A stretch of DNA of 64,000 nucleotides from Epiperipatus broadwayi (GCA_028023455.1 JAQFVV010006273.1:5829889-5893888), one strand, 5' to 3'. Positions 1-12,384 are shown, counted from the stretch's first letter. The notes: generated by a model from the letters alone, not told the origin. Program-made: numbers and translations.

Positions 1-72
1 GTTTGCTATTATTGAGATATAGATCTTTAAACAGAGGGCGTTACTGGATATTTGTAATTGTATGATGGTTGG

Positions 73-79
<7 letters not shown>

Positions 80-103
<24 letters not shown>

Positions 104-348
104 ACACCAAAACTGTCTAACACTATACTAGCAAAAAATAAAAATGCAAAACCATAAAACAATACAGTACTAGATAAATTCAAAATTTTTACCAAAATCC
201 TTACACAACCATGGTTTCATCTACTACAAATAGACCTTCTCAAGTGAAAATGAGAAGGTCTATTTGTAGTAGATGAAACCATGGCTGTGTAAGGATTTTG
301 GTAAAAATTTTGAATTTAATCTAGTACTGTATTGTTTTATGGTTTTGC

Positions 349-421
<73 letters not shown>
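80..421. repeat. Hairpin with (TA)n tracts
   Basis: Two arms, about 141-242 and 251-352, are near-perfect reverse complements separated by an 8-base loop, so a transcript would fold into a stem of about 100 bp. A (TA)n tract lies at 80-103, and a much longer one (about 352-421) follows the right arm directly. Peptides predicted here are only Tyr-Ile runs from the dinucleotide repeat and are not genes. The high arm similarity suggests a recent origin. No protein-coding content or target-site duplication was recognised. Confidence 0.85.
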
Positions 422-425
<4 letters not shown>

Positions 426-504
426 GCCATTACAATTTGGTCACTAGCCAAATTTATAGTAATGTGCATGTAGAAAAGGTAAAACAAAAATCATCATCAC
501 ATTT

Positions 505-560
505 TTATATAACCATAAAAGAAGCTGTAGGGCATCCAAGTTCAAACCCTACCAGATCAA
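505..560 (+). repeat. Possible tRNA-like SINE fragment
   Basis: A short stretch contains a box-B-like sequence (AGTTCAAACCC) in a setting like the 3' half of a tRNA. It could be a SINE remnant like those near 9.1, 18.5 and 23.0 kb. No A box is clear, so the call is tentative. Confidence 0.25.
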
Positions 561-3325
561 AATCTTAAACACTTTAGACAGAGAAAGAATGGGTCAACAA
601 TTACATGCTTTACTTGTTTGTGTGTTGATAGAAAGGTAATACACACATTTAAACTATTTAATATTTAAATTTTCTTTAAAAAGCAAAGTTATAATGCATA
701 CATATAGGCAATGTATGTGTAAATTATTTAATTGTTTTATATTTCAAATATTAAACATTTTAACTTTCTTTAAAACTAACCTATGCTTGATCAATTCTAA
801 TATTTTATTCTATGCTTTTATTTTGCTTTTCTTTAATTATAAGTGGGATTTAAAAGTTACAGACTTAATTAAATAATTGGGTTATAATTACTAAGCTAGC
901 AATCATATTATTTAAGGTTAGTTTATGAATGATTTGAAAGAATGAAGGATGTGTGTACATTACATACAAAAATTTACATTTCCTAAATATTGAAAGAAAA
1001 GGAAGTATTAAACCTGTCAAATTATTTTTTTTTGTACAATTTTTTTTGTTAAAAGAGGAAATCTGTTTAATCAGATATCGATCTTTGTAGTAATTTTTTT
1101 TGTAAATGATTGTCACTTTGGAAACTTATAATGAGTCAGAGCTCTAAATTTTGAAATTGTCTTATCTCAAGATCTATAGAAAGGAAGCTCAAAGATTTGA
1201 AGTGTTACCTGGATGTTAAAAAGAAAAAAAAAAAACAAAAGAAAGGAAATAAGAATTGAGTCTATTTTTTTTTTTAAAACAAAAGTGTCTGGAAAAAGGA
1301 TTAAACTTTTCAGTTGAAAAATACTTTGGTTGAAAATAAATTAGAGATCTAATTAAAACAAATTTGTCCAAAAATAGCAAGTGATGCTATCTCTGATTGG
1401 TTAAGGTAGCTAAAAATTGGATATAAAAAGCTGTTTTGAATTATTATTAAGATTATTATTGTGATTGATTCAGATTATTAAACTATCAAATTTGAATGTT
1501 GAAAATATAAGAAATGGCGGGCTAGAAAAATTATATGTATATTCCATTTGCCGGACCATCTGGAGGAAGCTGCACATCACATAGGAAAGAAAAGATGTGT
1601 CTAAAATAATATTCTACACCTTTCAACTGACCAGATAAATAAGATGTTTTTAATAGAAGGAAGAAAGCATTCACCTGCATTCAAAGAAGATGAATTAATC
1701 TACTGATAAATATTAATCATCAAGTCCAATTAATTGTTCCAACAACTGATTTTAAACTCAAGAAAATTTATAAATGTGAAAACAACTGCTGTATTTCATC
1801 CACATGCTTGACAGGAAGAGAAGAAAAATTAATATAATGATTTCCAAATTGTCCACTAAAGCAAATAACCTCAATAGAGTCATCATCATTAAATAGTTAT
1901 ACACCTCAAGAAAGAGATTGTTCCCACATAGTAGCTGCAGAAATATAGACAAGTTTGAACCCTTGGAAATTCGCCACAAACAAAAGATCGGTAATATGAC
2001 TTTTTATATCTATTTTCTTTATGATATCAGTCTTAATAAACATTTTAGCAATAAAGTGGTATATTTTTATTTAAAGAACTTTTAAAGACTATTCAGATCG
2101 ATTAAAACAAGAATGTCTTACTAATAATAACTTTGAGCTTCATAAATGATCTTGAATGTATAAAAATGATTTGTTTATTAATTTTACAATATTAATATGT
2201 AAAACAATTTTTTTTTATTTTTTTTATGGTATTATGATTTTAGTTTTAACTAATATATTATTATTATTTTGGTTTTAAATAATATTTTGTTATCATGGGA
2301 TAAAACACGCACATACATAATGATATTTTATATGTGTATAATTGTGAGTGAATGTGAAATAATGAGTAGTATTAGAATATTAGATTATTTTGTTTCAAGT
2401 TCAGTATAGATTTCAGCGCTTGGAAGGGAGGGGGAGAAAATAATTTAAAACTTTTTTCTAAAACTTGCTCTTTCAATTTTACTAACATTTTTTTTTACAT
2501 TCTATTTACATGTTGGATTTTAAAGTATGTGTGCCAATGAGCAGATAATATTTTTTTTTAAATACTTTTCTCATGGAGTGAAAATCATGGTTAATGTGAC
2601 GTCCAACTTAACACAAAATACATTTGAAGGGAAAGGGGGAAGAACTTAAAATTAATCTGAGGATTGTTATATAATCAATTATTATTATTATTCATGTCAA
2701 TTTTCATATTTATCTAGAAATTTTTCTGTATATGTTAGAACTGTAGTAATAAATATTAGTTTGTTTTATTAAACGAGGCATATATATTTCATTAATTGTA
2801 GTCTTTGTTAAGTGTGATTATTCATCATCATCAATGGTTGAATATTAGTTATTTAAGATATAAGTAAATATGCTAAAATTAAGCAATAATTATGAATTTC
2901 TTTATAAAAATTAGTTTTATGTTTAGGCTTAGTCCTAGAGCTGTAGTTGAAACCCTTGTCATTATTGTTATTATTATCATCATCATCATCGTCATCAACG
3001 TTTTAATTAATGAGCTGTTTAACTGTTTAAAGGCCATAAATAAATATTGATTTTATAATATTTAGTGATCTCTTAGTATTATTATAACCACATCCCATCA
3101 TCTATTTCATGCAAGGATGAGTGAATTGCCATCCTAAATTAGTTATATATAATCTGAGCTAGTGAACTTATAAAAATATTGAAACACATTTGTTATGTTA
3201 AGATCTGAGAAATGATTTATGTTCAATGAACTCCACTTTGGTTTAAAGATGTTTTACTTTTACCTAAATATTAGTGCGTATAGTGATATGGCTCAAAAAG
3301 CAAAATCTCTCATTTTTATTAGAAA
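561..3325. other. AT-rich DNA without recognised gene
   Basis: No coding exon, RNA gene or transposon domain was recognised on either strand. The stretch is AT-rich with poly-A and poly-T runs and a few short ATT and ATC repeats (near 2,680, 2,825 and 2,970). Short open frames here have no recognisable motif. Confidence 0.6.
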
Positions 3326-3425
3326 TAAAGTACCAAAAAGGGATTCAAACCTGGTACATGTGAAAGGTTATCAGATATAACCATGTCTAGATTCAGATAA
3401 TCTAGTGGCGCCCTGCTAGACCATA
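3326..3425 (-). repeat. tRNA-derived SINE remnant
   Basis: On the - strand a box-B-like GGTTTGAATCCC follows a segment reading ATAACCTTTCAC. The same order appears in the tRNA-like repeat near 23.0 kb (ATAACCTTTCAT, then TTTGAATCC). The match supports a shared tRNA-derived origin. Ends and TSDs were not resolved. Confidence 0.4.
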
Positions 3426-3646
3426 TTCACTTAGTATTTGTTTAAACATGCACTTAACATCAAACCAAGAAATGAAAGTGGATAAAACCTACTGCCTGTA
3501 TACCTGAGTTATATTTTATTGAATTACTAGTGTACTCACTTCACGTGATTTCATATAATACTGGTTATTAATAATTTGATCAACCTTTAATTCTTGATAT
3601 TTGAACCTTTGCTTAGTTATTTCTATTTGAACCCATTTATTATGTT

Positions 3647-3650
<4 letters not shown>

Positions 3651-3694
<44 letters not shown>

Positions 3695-3715
3695 ATTATT
3701 GGTGTGCTTTATTTA

Positions 3716-3754
<39 letters not shown>
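3651..3754. repeat. Two (TA)n microsatellites
   Basis: Two (TA)n tracts, about 3,651-3,690 and 3,718-3,754, are separated by about 28 bases of ordinary sequence. A shorter (TA)n tract sits at about 4,234-4,250, just before the LINE-derived element. Confidence 0.9.
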
Positions 3755-3756
<2 letters not shown>

Positions 3757-4274
3757 AAAACATTTTCTAAAGTTTACTATTACATGTGTGGAGAATAAAT
3801 GTGTATTAGATGGACTACATAGTCCTTAAACCCATATAATAATTAGTATTACATGAGTAGAATTGTATTAAGTTTATTTGTGATAGTATTGATTTTCAAA
3901 ATATTTGCTCACGCATTCGATTTGGTTTTAGTAAGTATAACTAAGAGATTTGTATAAGCAATATTAAATAAATTATTTGGCAGATTACAAATTCAATCCA
4001 TGATGGTATATAAAAAGAGGTATGTTATTTCAAGAATGTTAAATAATTAAGAAAAGGGATTAGTTATAAGAGATAGCCACAAATACTTATGTTATATTGT
4101 TTTAATATAAGAATGTAAAATTTGTAGTCAATAAATATTTTATTTAATATTTATCTCAATTAATGATACTGTCTCATACAAAAGTCATCATGATATTCAA
4201 AGGCGTCTCTAGATTCTTTGTGATCAAGTTTACATATATATATATATATAATACTGGTAGTATCTTCAGAGATT

Positions 4275-4915
4275 GTGAGTACAGAGCAGCTAAATTTTAC
4301 AAATTATCAACATAAGCAGGAAATTCTGAAGAGAAACATGGAAGCAATTTGTAAATCTAAGAATGCTAAAAAATTCCAAGGAAAGAAAGAATTAATGGCA
4401 AAACCAATGATTTCCATGAATGAAAGTTTTGATAGATCCATTGATCAACCTTCTAACAACCTAGTTCCCCAAGTTAAAAGTGATTTTCTAAAAATTTTGG
4501 ACTACATAGAGATTATGAGAGATGGAGAAATCTGTAAAACTAAGAATTCTAGTGTGAATAATGCAATAATACCACTAAAAACTCAACATTGAAAATTCAA
4601 AAAAAAAACATTAAAACTAACAGTAAAAATAAAGTTATATGTGAAAATTCAACACCAATGGACAAATTGTTATCTGAGAGAGCCAATCCAAGCTTTCTGG
4701 TGCATAAGAAAGAGGGGATGATGTTAGGGATGCTTCCAGCTTTATGTTCTTACAGTAAAAATATTTCTAATAAGTTTTTAACAAGAGATAATCCTACTAA
4801 TTTTAACAAAGATATAGACAATTTTAATGTTGTTTCTATTGATAACTCTAGTCATTCCATGCTCTTTGTCCCACAGAGTTTTGTTAAAAATAAAAAAGCT
4901 GATATCATATGCTGA
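4275..4915 (+). pseudogene. Degraded N-terminal part of LINE ORF1
   Basis: Two overlapping Lys/Asn/Ser-rich frames (4,275-4,592 and 4,589-4,915) lie upstream of the recognisable ORF1 core in the same orientation. Neither frame begins with ATG at the listed position, and the frame changes at an A-rich run near 4,600. The composition is like the basic, low-complexity N-terminal part of ORF1 in the related element at 55.8-56.4 kb, but no specific motif is shared. Assignment to ORF1 rests mainly on position. Confidence 0.4.
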
Positions 4916-4989
4916 AATTTTGCTAAAGTCTAATAATAAAAAAACCTCCATTCTTATTATGATTTACAAAATATACCTGATCTTTTTTG

Positions 4990-6603
4990 ACTTTCTTGAG
5001 GATGACTGTATGGGGCCTCTGGATAATGTGACATCTAATGTGGACTTACCTTTTACTAAGCTGAATCAAGTGGAATTAAAAAAATATTATAGTTTTGATG
5101 CTACTATTCCATCCCAATTGCATCAATCATTTCAAAATTATGTGAATGATAAAACCCTAATTTTTTCTGTCACCAATTAAAATAAAGACTTATTTATATT
5201 TCCAATTGATCAATTTTGTAGACAAATTATGGGGATGGGGGATGTATGGATTTATGTGTATAACATATTAAATTATCCCACCAACCATTATGTAATTGTG
5301 AAATTTCATGATCCTACTCAGAAGCAAATTTCCAAGGGCCAATCAAATTTGTTGATAACAAAATTTTATGTACAATTGACATATTCAAAATTGTTACATT
5401 AGTTTTAATCAATCAGATGTTCAGAAGTTCCTTAAACCTTATGGAATAATATCAAATTTTAAACATATCTTCGAGAAGAAAACAAACATTCCTGTACTCA
5501 CAAATTCTGCTTTATTTTTAATCACCCTCAATAAATGGGTCTCTCCTACAGACATTTCCATTGTTCACTGTGTGGAGTCAGGGACCCTAATAATATCTTT
5601 TGGGGGCATTCTGTCACAGTGTTTCCACTGCAGGTTGAGGTCTCACCTTGTCAGGGATTGTCCCTCAAGGATGTGCCCAAATTGTAAGCTTAGGAAGACT
5701 AATATACATAATTGTATAACTGTATCCAAACAAAAGGGGCAATCAGTTATATCAAAGCAAGAGGGAAGTATACTGTCATTACCAATTAATCCTGGGTTAT
5801 CACAGCCTTCAGAACAAATGAATTCATTCCATTCCACAGCCATTTGAAAAAACTCCTTGGTTGTCTACTAGTTCTGGCATAGAGTCCGAATCTGACATGA
5901 TTTTGACAGAGTCTACAATCATGCCTGCTGCAAAATACAAAAGGAAAGCTGGAAAACATAAAACAGATGCCAGATGCCTCCTTCACAGTTGGGAGGTCAG
6001 GAGGCTGGGAGATTATCATTGGATTCTGATTCATTGGACAAGAATATAAAAGGAAAGAGGCATAAGACCAATTATAATGAAGAAGGAGCATCTGTGCTTA
6101 TGCATTTGCTTATTTCTGATAATATTGAGGAGATCCAATCAGGCATTTGTATTAATGAACAAGGAAGTCATGGACCACACAATGTCTTTTGTCAAGGTTC
6201 CTGAAGTGAGTGATGCAAAAAAAATGGGCACCTTCATGATGGGCTCTTAGAACATAAGAAGAGCAAAAGTGACAGTTTGGAATTGGCAGAGGATGTGGAA
6301 AGTGAAAGTGACAATTCTGAATTGGTAAAGGATGATTGGGAATCCTTGGGCTTGAGGAAGTGGATAAACCAAGGTACATAATATATTTTAACTGAGCTCA
6401 ATATCTAATATTGAAGGATGAATATAAAGGTAGATGGAGACAGAACAAGTCTATATATGGTTGAGGCTTGTCATTGCTCTGATTTAGCAGTAGAGGATTT
6501 TGAATGTGAGTCTCAATGTGACTATTTAATAATCCTGATTGGGGATAAGGTACTTATTGAGGGTGCTCCTCAACACAAGATTTTATCAGAGAAGACTGTT
6601 TAG
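4990..6603 (+). pseudogene. LINE ORF1 (gag-like) with CCHC zinc knuckle
   Basis: The frame around 5,070-5,180 reads NDKTLIFSVTN, matching DDKTLILAVTDD in ORF1 of the - strand Tx1-type element. The frame at 5,572-5,847 carries a zinc knuckle, CFHCRLRSHLVRDC (CX2CX4HX4C), followed by CPNC and a later His-Asn-Cys. The related element has CFHCRVRGHLMKDC at the same place. ORF1 proteins of this type bind element RNA in retrotransposition particles. The reading frame is broken several times: a stop near 5,178, a stop after 5,844 and shifts near 5,970. Charged Ser/Asp-rich sequence follows to about 6,603. No intact protein is expected. Confidence 0.65.
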
Positions 6604-7285
6604 TCTACTACATCATAAAGAGGGGCCTCACATTATGCATTTCACTGCAGCCTGCCACTGATGACAGATGGACTGGGTTATTTAGGGGATGTGGAAGTGT
6701 GTGGGGAGAAATCCTTGATAGTTTCAACTGTTGGGATCCGGATTTGTGCCAATACTAATGTGATTCTTGTTGTCAAAGTGTAACTCTTATTATTGTTGCT
6801 GCTTGTCTGATTCCCTTGGATTTTGTATTATTATTTTTTTTCATGTCTCTGATCATGTTGGGACCTGTATGCCAGTTTGGCCTGTTGATGGCATTTTATG
6901 TTATGCTTATGTTATTTAGTGTTGATTGCTGTGTTTTTATATATATTGAAGTATTCCTGTATTTAAGCTATATCGAAAAATATTTGAATTAATTTCTTTT
7001 TCGTGTTCTGTTGCACAATGATATGATCTATGTATTTATTTGTTTTATTGTATTGACCTCAGGATAATTGTAATTAATTATTACATTGAAATCTTATATT
7101 ACATTAATTATGTTCCTTTAGACTTTGTATCATTCTAATCTGTATATTCTTGTATACTTAATCAGGCATTCCCTGTAAATGTTGGGATATGATATGCATG
7201 TTCCCAACACAATTTTATAATTTATTGTTTACCTATGTATTGTATCTTGATTGTAAATAAAGTTTATTATTTTTGAAAGTAAGTA

Positions 7286-8167
7286 AGAAATTCTAAATGG
7301 TAAATCTAGTGGAGTTCTCTAGTGATTGATATTGGCCATATCTGTAGATCCTTCCTGTCTATTACAATATGTAACCATTTATTTTCCCATGATATCTAAT
7401 TATAATTTTTTATTAAATCTTCAACTGATGCAAAGTATATAACAACTTTTACTTGTTGACTTTTTATAAGCATACATCTGCATTTGTTTACAACCCTAAT
7501 AACTTGAAGCAGTGGATAGTTACATTATTTTTATATATGCATGCTAAACAATTGGATCAGGGCTTTATATACTGCATAGGTTATCATGATTCCATTTCAG
7601 AATGATAATAATAAATTCATGACATTTCTAGATATATATAAATTCCATTACTGGACTAGCATAAAGATTAACCTTCAAAATTTTATGTGGAATGCCAATA
7701 CTCTCTCTATCAAGTAAAATCAATGAAGACAAGATAGACCTTTACTCATTAACTACCAATCATTTTATAAATTCAGGTGCCCATGATTTTTATAATGGAG
7801 AGAAATAACTACACAGCCCCTCCCTTTGTACTTAACTAACATAATTTAGGCTTTAATAAAATCTATAAACAATAGATTCAGTAAAATGTGAGTATGAATT
7901 AAGCATTGAGCATTTAAAACCAGCCACAAAAAGAGCTATTGAAATAGTATGCATCTTAAGCATAGGTCCAATTAGGGTTGTAATATTATTAGTAGGTCAA
8001 CATTATTAAATTAAAAAAGTATATTAAATTACAAATGCTGTTTCCATGTAAAATGTATATTTTGCTGTTTATTTACCATTTAATAAATGGATTAAAATCC
8101 TTCTGTAATGTGTGATGGAGTGAAGCTTTTAAATATATTTTTAAAAATGTTACACATATCAAAAAAT
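7286..8167. other. AT-rich DNA without recognised gene
   Basis: Nothing recognised on either strand between the half-LINE and the foldback element. Confidence 0.55.
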
Positions 8168-8638
8168 CCAATAAACATCATATGATCACCATTTCTTATG
8201 CTTGCTTATAACTGTTATTAAAACAAGTAAAACTCTCTATACATATTGCCACTCTGTGCAAGACAAAGTAATCAATGAATACCAGAAGGCTTGTTCATAA
8301 AGTCCCCATCTAGTCCTACTTATCTAATAACCCCAGACTAGTTTCTGGATTGTAGATTTCAGCAGTGAGGAGTCTTGGATCTAAGAGCACTGCACCTAGA
8401 TCTTAGGAACCCTCCTAAGATCTAGGTACAGTGATATTGGTTCCTACGATCTAGGTGCAGTACTTTTAGATCCAAGACTCCTCACTGATGAAATCCACAA
8501 TCCAGAAACTAGTCTGGGGTTATTGGATAAGTAGGCACTAGATGGGGGATTTTATGAACAAGCCTTCTAGTATTCATTGATAACTCTGTCTTGTACAGAG
8601 TGGCAATACATATAAAGAGCTTTGTCTGTTTTAATAAC
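8168..8638. mobile_element. Large foldback (hairpin) element
   Basis: Two long inverted arms, about 8,213-8,408 and 8,442-8,638, flank a short centre that itself repeats the phrase GATCTAGGTGCAGT. The left side begins CCAATAAACATC. Its arms contain modules also seen near 12.4-12.9, 16.7 and 25.7-25.96 kb: TAAACATCACATGATCA, GTTATTAAAACAGGC, the GGCAATAC/CTCTCCATA phrase and ACTAGTCTGGGG. It codes for nothing visible. Possible TSDs (TATCAAA on both sides) are not convincing here, unlike in the other copies. Confidence 0.75.
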
Positions 8639-9060
8639 GTATCAAAGAAGAGATGAAGTTGTATTTTTTCATGTACTAATATAATGCTAGATATATAAAT
8701 CTTTTGTTTAGGATTAAAGTTATGTTTGGGATAGAGATTATTTCTAGTTTAATACATAATTAATAGTAGTCATTAATGTCCAAACTGTGAATACACAACA
8801 TTTGACACTTACAAGATAAATTGTAATGATTTGACGTTGATAAATGTCAAATGGATCAACTAAAGAGTGCTTGATCTCATCTTGAGTTCATTTGTTTTTT
8901 TTTTTCCATTGTCTTTATTTAAAATGTTTCAAAAGTGTCTAGTGGAATAAAGATTTTAAGAATATCTTTAAAATAATAACCATATAATTATTATTTTTAA
9001 ATAGCAGACTATTATTTTAAAAATTATTTTCAAATATTCTCAAATATTACAAATAATAGT
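8639..9060. other. AT-rich DNA without recognised gene
   Basis: No motif, exon or repeat family was recognised. Confidence 0.5.
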
Positions 9061-9172
9061 CAAATGTTGGTGGTCAAGAGTTCAGCACAGCAGCCTTACA
9101 AGCAGTTATCCTGGGTTAGTGGGTTCGTTTCCTGGCCAATGCCATGACACATGAAATATATATATATATATT
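9061..9172 (+). mobile_element. tRNA-derived SINE-like copy
   Basis: The sequence has a pol III A-box-like segment (TGGTCAAGAGTTCAGCA), then CAGCCTTACAAGCAGTT, then a box-B-like GGTTCGTTTCC about 50 bases further on. This is the arrangement of an internal tRNA-type promoter. It closely resembles the copy at 18,480-18,560 (CAGCCGCCTTACAAGAAGTT, GGTTCGCTTCC). A short (TA)n tract ends it. A working tRNA is unlikely because the anticodon stem and acceptor pairing are not evident. Confidence 0.6.
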
Positions 9173-9994
9173 ACAAATAAGTGAAATAATTGTATAATAA
9201 AAATAAAATCTGATTAAAGAATTCAAGACAATCCATGGCTGTTATGTTCATCAACTTCATAAATGGTATATATGACTACTAATATTGTAGATATGGACAA
9301 ATAATAGCTGTGAACCACTTAGGAAATGCTTGTTAAATCTATTCCTATAGTAGTAGATACCAGTGAATCTTACTCCTGGTTGGATTATTTGGGGATTTTT
9401 TATTATATTTTTTTAATAGCTAAGCAATCTAAAATATACACATGCTAAATAAATAAATAAAATTATTTTAGCTTAGTAATTAGTGACTAAATCTTTTTTA
9501 AAAGAATGTGTGACTTTTCATAGTTTCAGAACCATTAATCTACATATTCAAACTTTAAATAAGTTTATCTCATCAGATTCTTATACAGATTTTCATTCAT
9601 TACAAATATTGATTCTTTGATATTATTGCATGCAATAAAAATTGTCTCCATTATCCATTTAGTTTATCAAATGTTGAGAAAAAGATATTTTATTATGAGT
9701 AAAAACATTTAAATCATTAACTTTATAAAAGTCATTATTACCATTATAGTATTAAAAATTTGTTGGATGGAATGTAAATTATTTGAATGAGAGAAAAATT
9801 GTTGAGAGCTTGGGGAAAATGTTAAATAAAATATATATAAATTATAACTAAGAATAATGAATAATTGAATATCCAAATCTTATTAAAACCTTTGAAATAG
9901 CTCTATGATTAAAATGCTAAATCAAATATTAGAAGAATGTTGAATAATGATACCTTATTACTTATCAAGAGATTTATAAAAACTTTTTTTTCAT
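9173..9994. other. AT-rich DNA without recognised gene
   Basis: Nothing recognised on either strand. Confidence 0.5.
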
Positions 9995-10092
9995 ATGTCA
10001 TAGCATCGGCCGAGACACAAATCCACAACTGTCTGCAACCAACTACTTGCTTGCAAGGTGGCTGTGATGACATCTTGGCTAACAATGGTTGA
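9995..10092 (-). mobile_element. tRNA-derived SINE copy (minus strand)
   Basis: This closely matches 58,977-59,072, also on the - strand. Shared blocks are CATAGCATC, CAACCAACTACTTGCTTGC and AAGGTGGCTG. On its sense strand the 5' end reads TTAGCCAAGATGTCA, an A-box-like sequence. The box B is more degraded here than in the 59-kb copy. Both copies carry a poly-T run before TCATATGTCATAGCAT on the + strand, giving a conserved A-rich 3' tail on the sense strand. Confidence 0.65.
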
Positions 10093-11470
10093 CTATATAA
10101 CTTCTTGAAGAGATAATTGGTATATTTAAAAACACAATGGTTAGATCATAAGTCTAATTAATATGTTTTTCCATTTAATAGATATAATATTATAGAATTT
10201 TCTATTCTAAAATTACATTCTCATTAGAATGGTCATGTGAAATTAGTGAATGTGCAACTTCCTAAAAGAGTATTTTAAAGTTAATATGAGTATAATTGGT
10301 ATGGAAGAGACAGATCTGTTTGTTATGAAGATAATCTTAAAGACCTTCTAAAGAAGTTGCAATGTTGATTGTTTTCACAAGGTGAATATGGTGAAGAATA
10401 GAATATATCAAAGAACTACAATTAAACATGATGTTGAAATATTTTTTAAAGAAATCTTGTTCCAGAAAAGTTAAACCAGCATGAAAAATATTAAATAAAT
10501 ATAATGTGGATGTATTTATAGTTCACTGACTGGCTTGTATAATCATTGCAAAACTTATCTATAATATACTATTATTTATATTTTTTTATATTATCTTCTC
10601 TCTCTCTCTCTCTTTCCTTCTCTCTCTCACTCTCTCGGAGATGAATTAGCCATAGTTTTTTCGAGTGAGAATGATGATTTTGATTACATTTTTATATTAA
10701 ATTTTTCTCTGTGAACGGAAGTTTTTTAAAAATAATTTATTTTAAATTTAAACGTTTTTGCAAAAAAATGGATTTATTAAAGAGCTTGTTAACGAAAACT
10801 TGCAATATTCAAGCTTATTAGCATGAACTACTGTTTGAATGTTAAAAAAGCGTGAAGTAATTTGCAACAATTATAAAAACAATGAAATAGAATAATAAAG
10901 GATTAACGTCTTCAAAAGTTATTACTATGGTATTATATGGATTTTTAAAATTTAGATTTTTTTGAGTGTATTAAAATAAAAATAACTAAAATGGAAACAG
11001 CCTGATTAAAACTATATTAATAATGACATTTAGTTTTGTATATAAAAAAAAATATTTTAATGGCTTATCGCTTTATAACTTTCTTTAAGCAAACGATCAT
11101 TGGATGTCTTTAAATCTGTATAATATTAAGTCAAGATTAAAAAAATTAATATTTTTAGCGTTGTAGAAAATAATTTTTAAAAAATGAAGATTGACATTAA
11201 CCAAAGGAATTGATTGAGGATTCACCTGATCCCTATCTGGAATTTATTTTTTTTAACTACCCGTCTTTCTTTATTTGAACATTATAATTGTTATAATTTC
11301 AACAAGTGCCTACTGTTGCCACAAATCATCACTTTGCTGGTTTTAATACTTACTTTCATTGAAATTTTTATTATTTTAGTTTTAAAACTTAGTAGTTGGA
11401 TAATATATATATATAATTGCCCATATCTATAGCCTTTATAACTTCACAACATATTTTAGTTTAAATATAA
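10093..11470. other. DNA upstream of the FMO start; (TC)n tract
   Basis: No exon was recognised in this stretch. A (TC)n-rich tract lies at about 10,595-10,640. The last kilobase presumably holds the FMO promoter and 5' untranslated sequence, but no TATA box or initiator could be assigned with confidence in such AT-rich DNA. A non-coding first exon further upstream cannot be excluded. Confidence 0.4.
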
Positions 11471-11588
11471 ATGAAAAGTTCTAAAAAAATTGCTATTATT
11501 GGAGCCGGTGTATCTGGATTATGTGCCATCAAAGCATGCTTAGAAGAAGACTTGTATCCTGTTTGTTACGAGCAGCATGATGACTTAG
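11471..11588 (+). CDS. FMO: Flavin-containing monooxygenase, exon 1 (FAD motif)
   Basis: This first coding exon encodes residues 1-39 plus the first base of Gly40. FMOs use FAD, NADPH and oxygen to oxidise soft nucleophiles (N or S atoms), usually at the endoplasmic reticulum membrane. Residues 7-13 run IAIIGAG and the FAD-binding GxGxxG is G11-A-G13-V-S-G16. The acidic end of the second beta strand follows ([11 protein letters not shown]), as in animal FMOs. The ATG at 11,471 is preceded in frame by TAA (11,468-11,470), so it is the earliest possible start in this exon. The exon ends TTAG|GTTATA; the donor is weak after position +2. Splicing to exon 2 in phase 1 gives the expected DDLGGVW junction. 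Which FMO paralogue this is cannot be told. Confidence 0.88.
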
Positions 11589-12384
11589 GTTATATTTTTT
11601 ATAATATATATCATAGTTTATAGAAATAATATATATAAATATGTGTTGCCATTAAAACATTTTTTTATAGGTAAAGTACCCAAAAAACCAACAGATTCAG
11701 CGATCAAATTATTAATAGTAAACATTATTTTTCTTAATTTTTTGAATTTATTAAAGCATATAGATTAATGAATTTTATGTGCGTAGATCAAATTCTCTTT
11801 TCAAAGGTAAGTGGATATAATCATAATTAAGTGCAGTAATAAGAGTTGTAGGAGAACTAAAGATTCATGAATACAACTCAACTCAATTACTTCCATTGCA
11901 AAAATATCAAATGACATCCTGAATAACAAATAATTTGTCCACTTACTTACAACTTTGATTATTATTATTAGCAATAAATAGAAAATTTTGTTGCCTTCTT
12001 AACTTAAGTTGATATATTATCTCCATATTCACAATAACATGAGAAGTTTTATAACATTAAGATATACAATTTATACACACATATATATATTAAGCACTAC
12101 ATATGTAGTAAATAGTATATAGACCTCCCTTGCTCCTGATCTGGACTCACATTTGAATTAACCTTGAAATTTTTTCAGGTCATAAAAAACTTAGAACTTT
12201 CAGATAATCAATACATAGCCAATCTAGCTTATTAGCCACAAATTGTTGGTAAATAGCTATTTAGCTATAACTACAGAAAGGATAGATATTCATGTTCAAT
12301 GTGGCTTGTCTGTAATTAACACATTGTGCAATATTGTTTATCATTGAAATGAACTATTGCTCTTCCTACTGTTTTATTTTGAAC

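Larger units (their letters stand above)
4275..7285 (+). mobile_element. ORF1-only LINE derivative (half-LINE)
   Basis: This + strand element has a broken LINE-type ORF1 (about 4,275-6,603) followed directly by a 3' untranslated region of about 0.7 kb. The UTR carries an AATAAA at about 7,256 and ends in TTTTTGAAAGTAAG. No endonuclease or reverse transcriptase sequence follows ORF1. Its ORF1 matches ORF1 of the Tx1-type LINE at 50.3-56.5 kb on the other strand, and both elements end in TTTTTGAAAGTAA. Mammalian HAL1 elements (LINE copies keeping only ORF1) are a known analogue. That the partner LINE moved it in trans is inference. The 5' end is not resolved; it may begin at or before the (TA)n tract at 4,234. 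Confidence 0.6.

Noticed and set aside
260-568. Open frames of Tyr-Ile repeats on both strands
   Set aside because: They come from the (TA)n tract and the hairpin, with no plausible protein.
4827-5180. A single host gene made of the frames at 4.3-6.6 kb
   Set aside because: The frames share a zinc knuckle and the core phrase with the LINE ORF1 at 54-56 kb and carry stops and shifts, so this is transposon-derived.
11214-11432. 72-codon hydrophobic frame just upstream of FMO exon 1
   Set aside because: It is not in frame with the FMO start, has no recognisable motif, and hydrophobic frames are expected in T-rich DNA.
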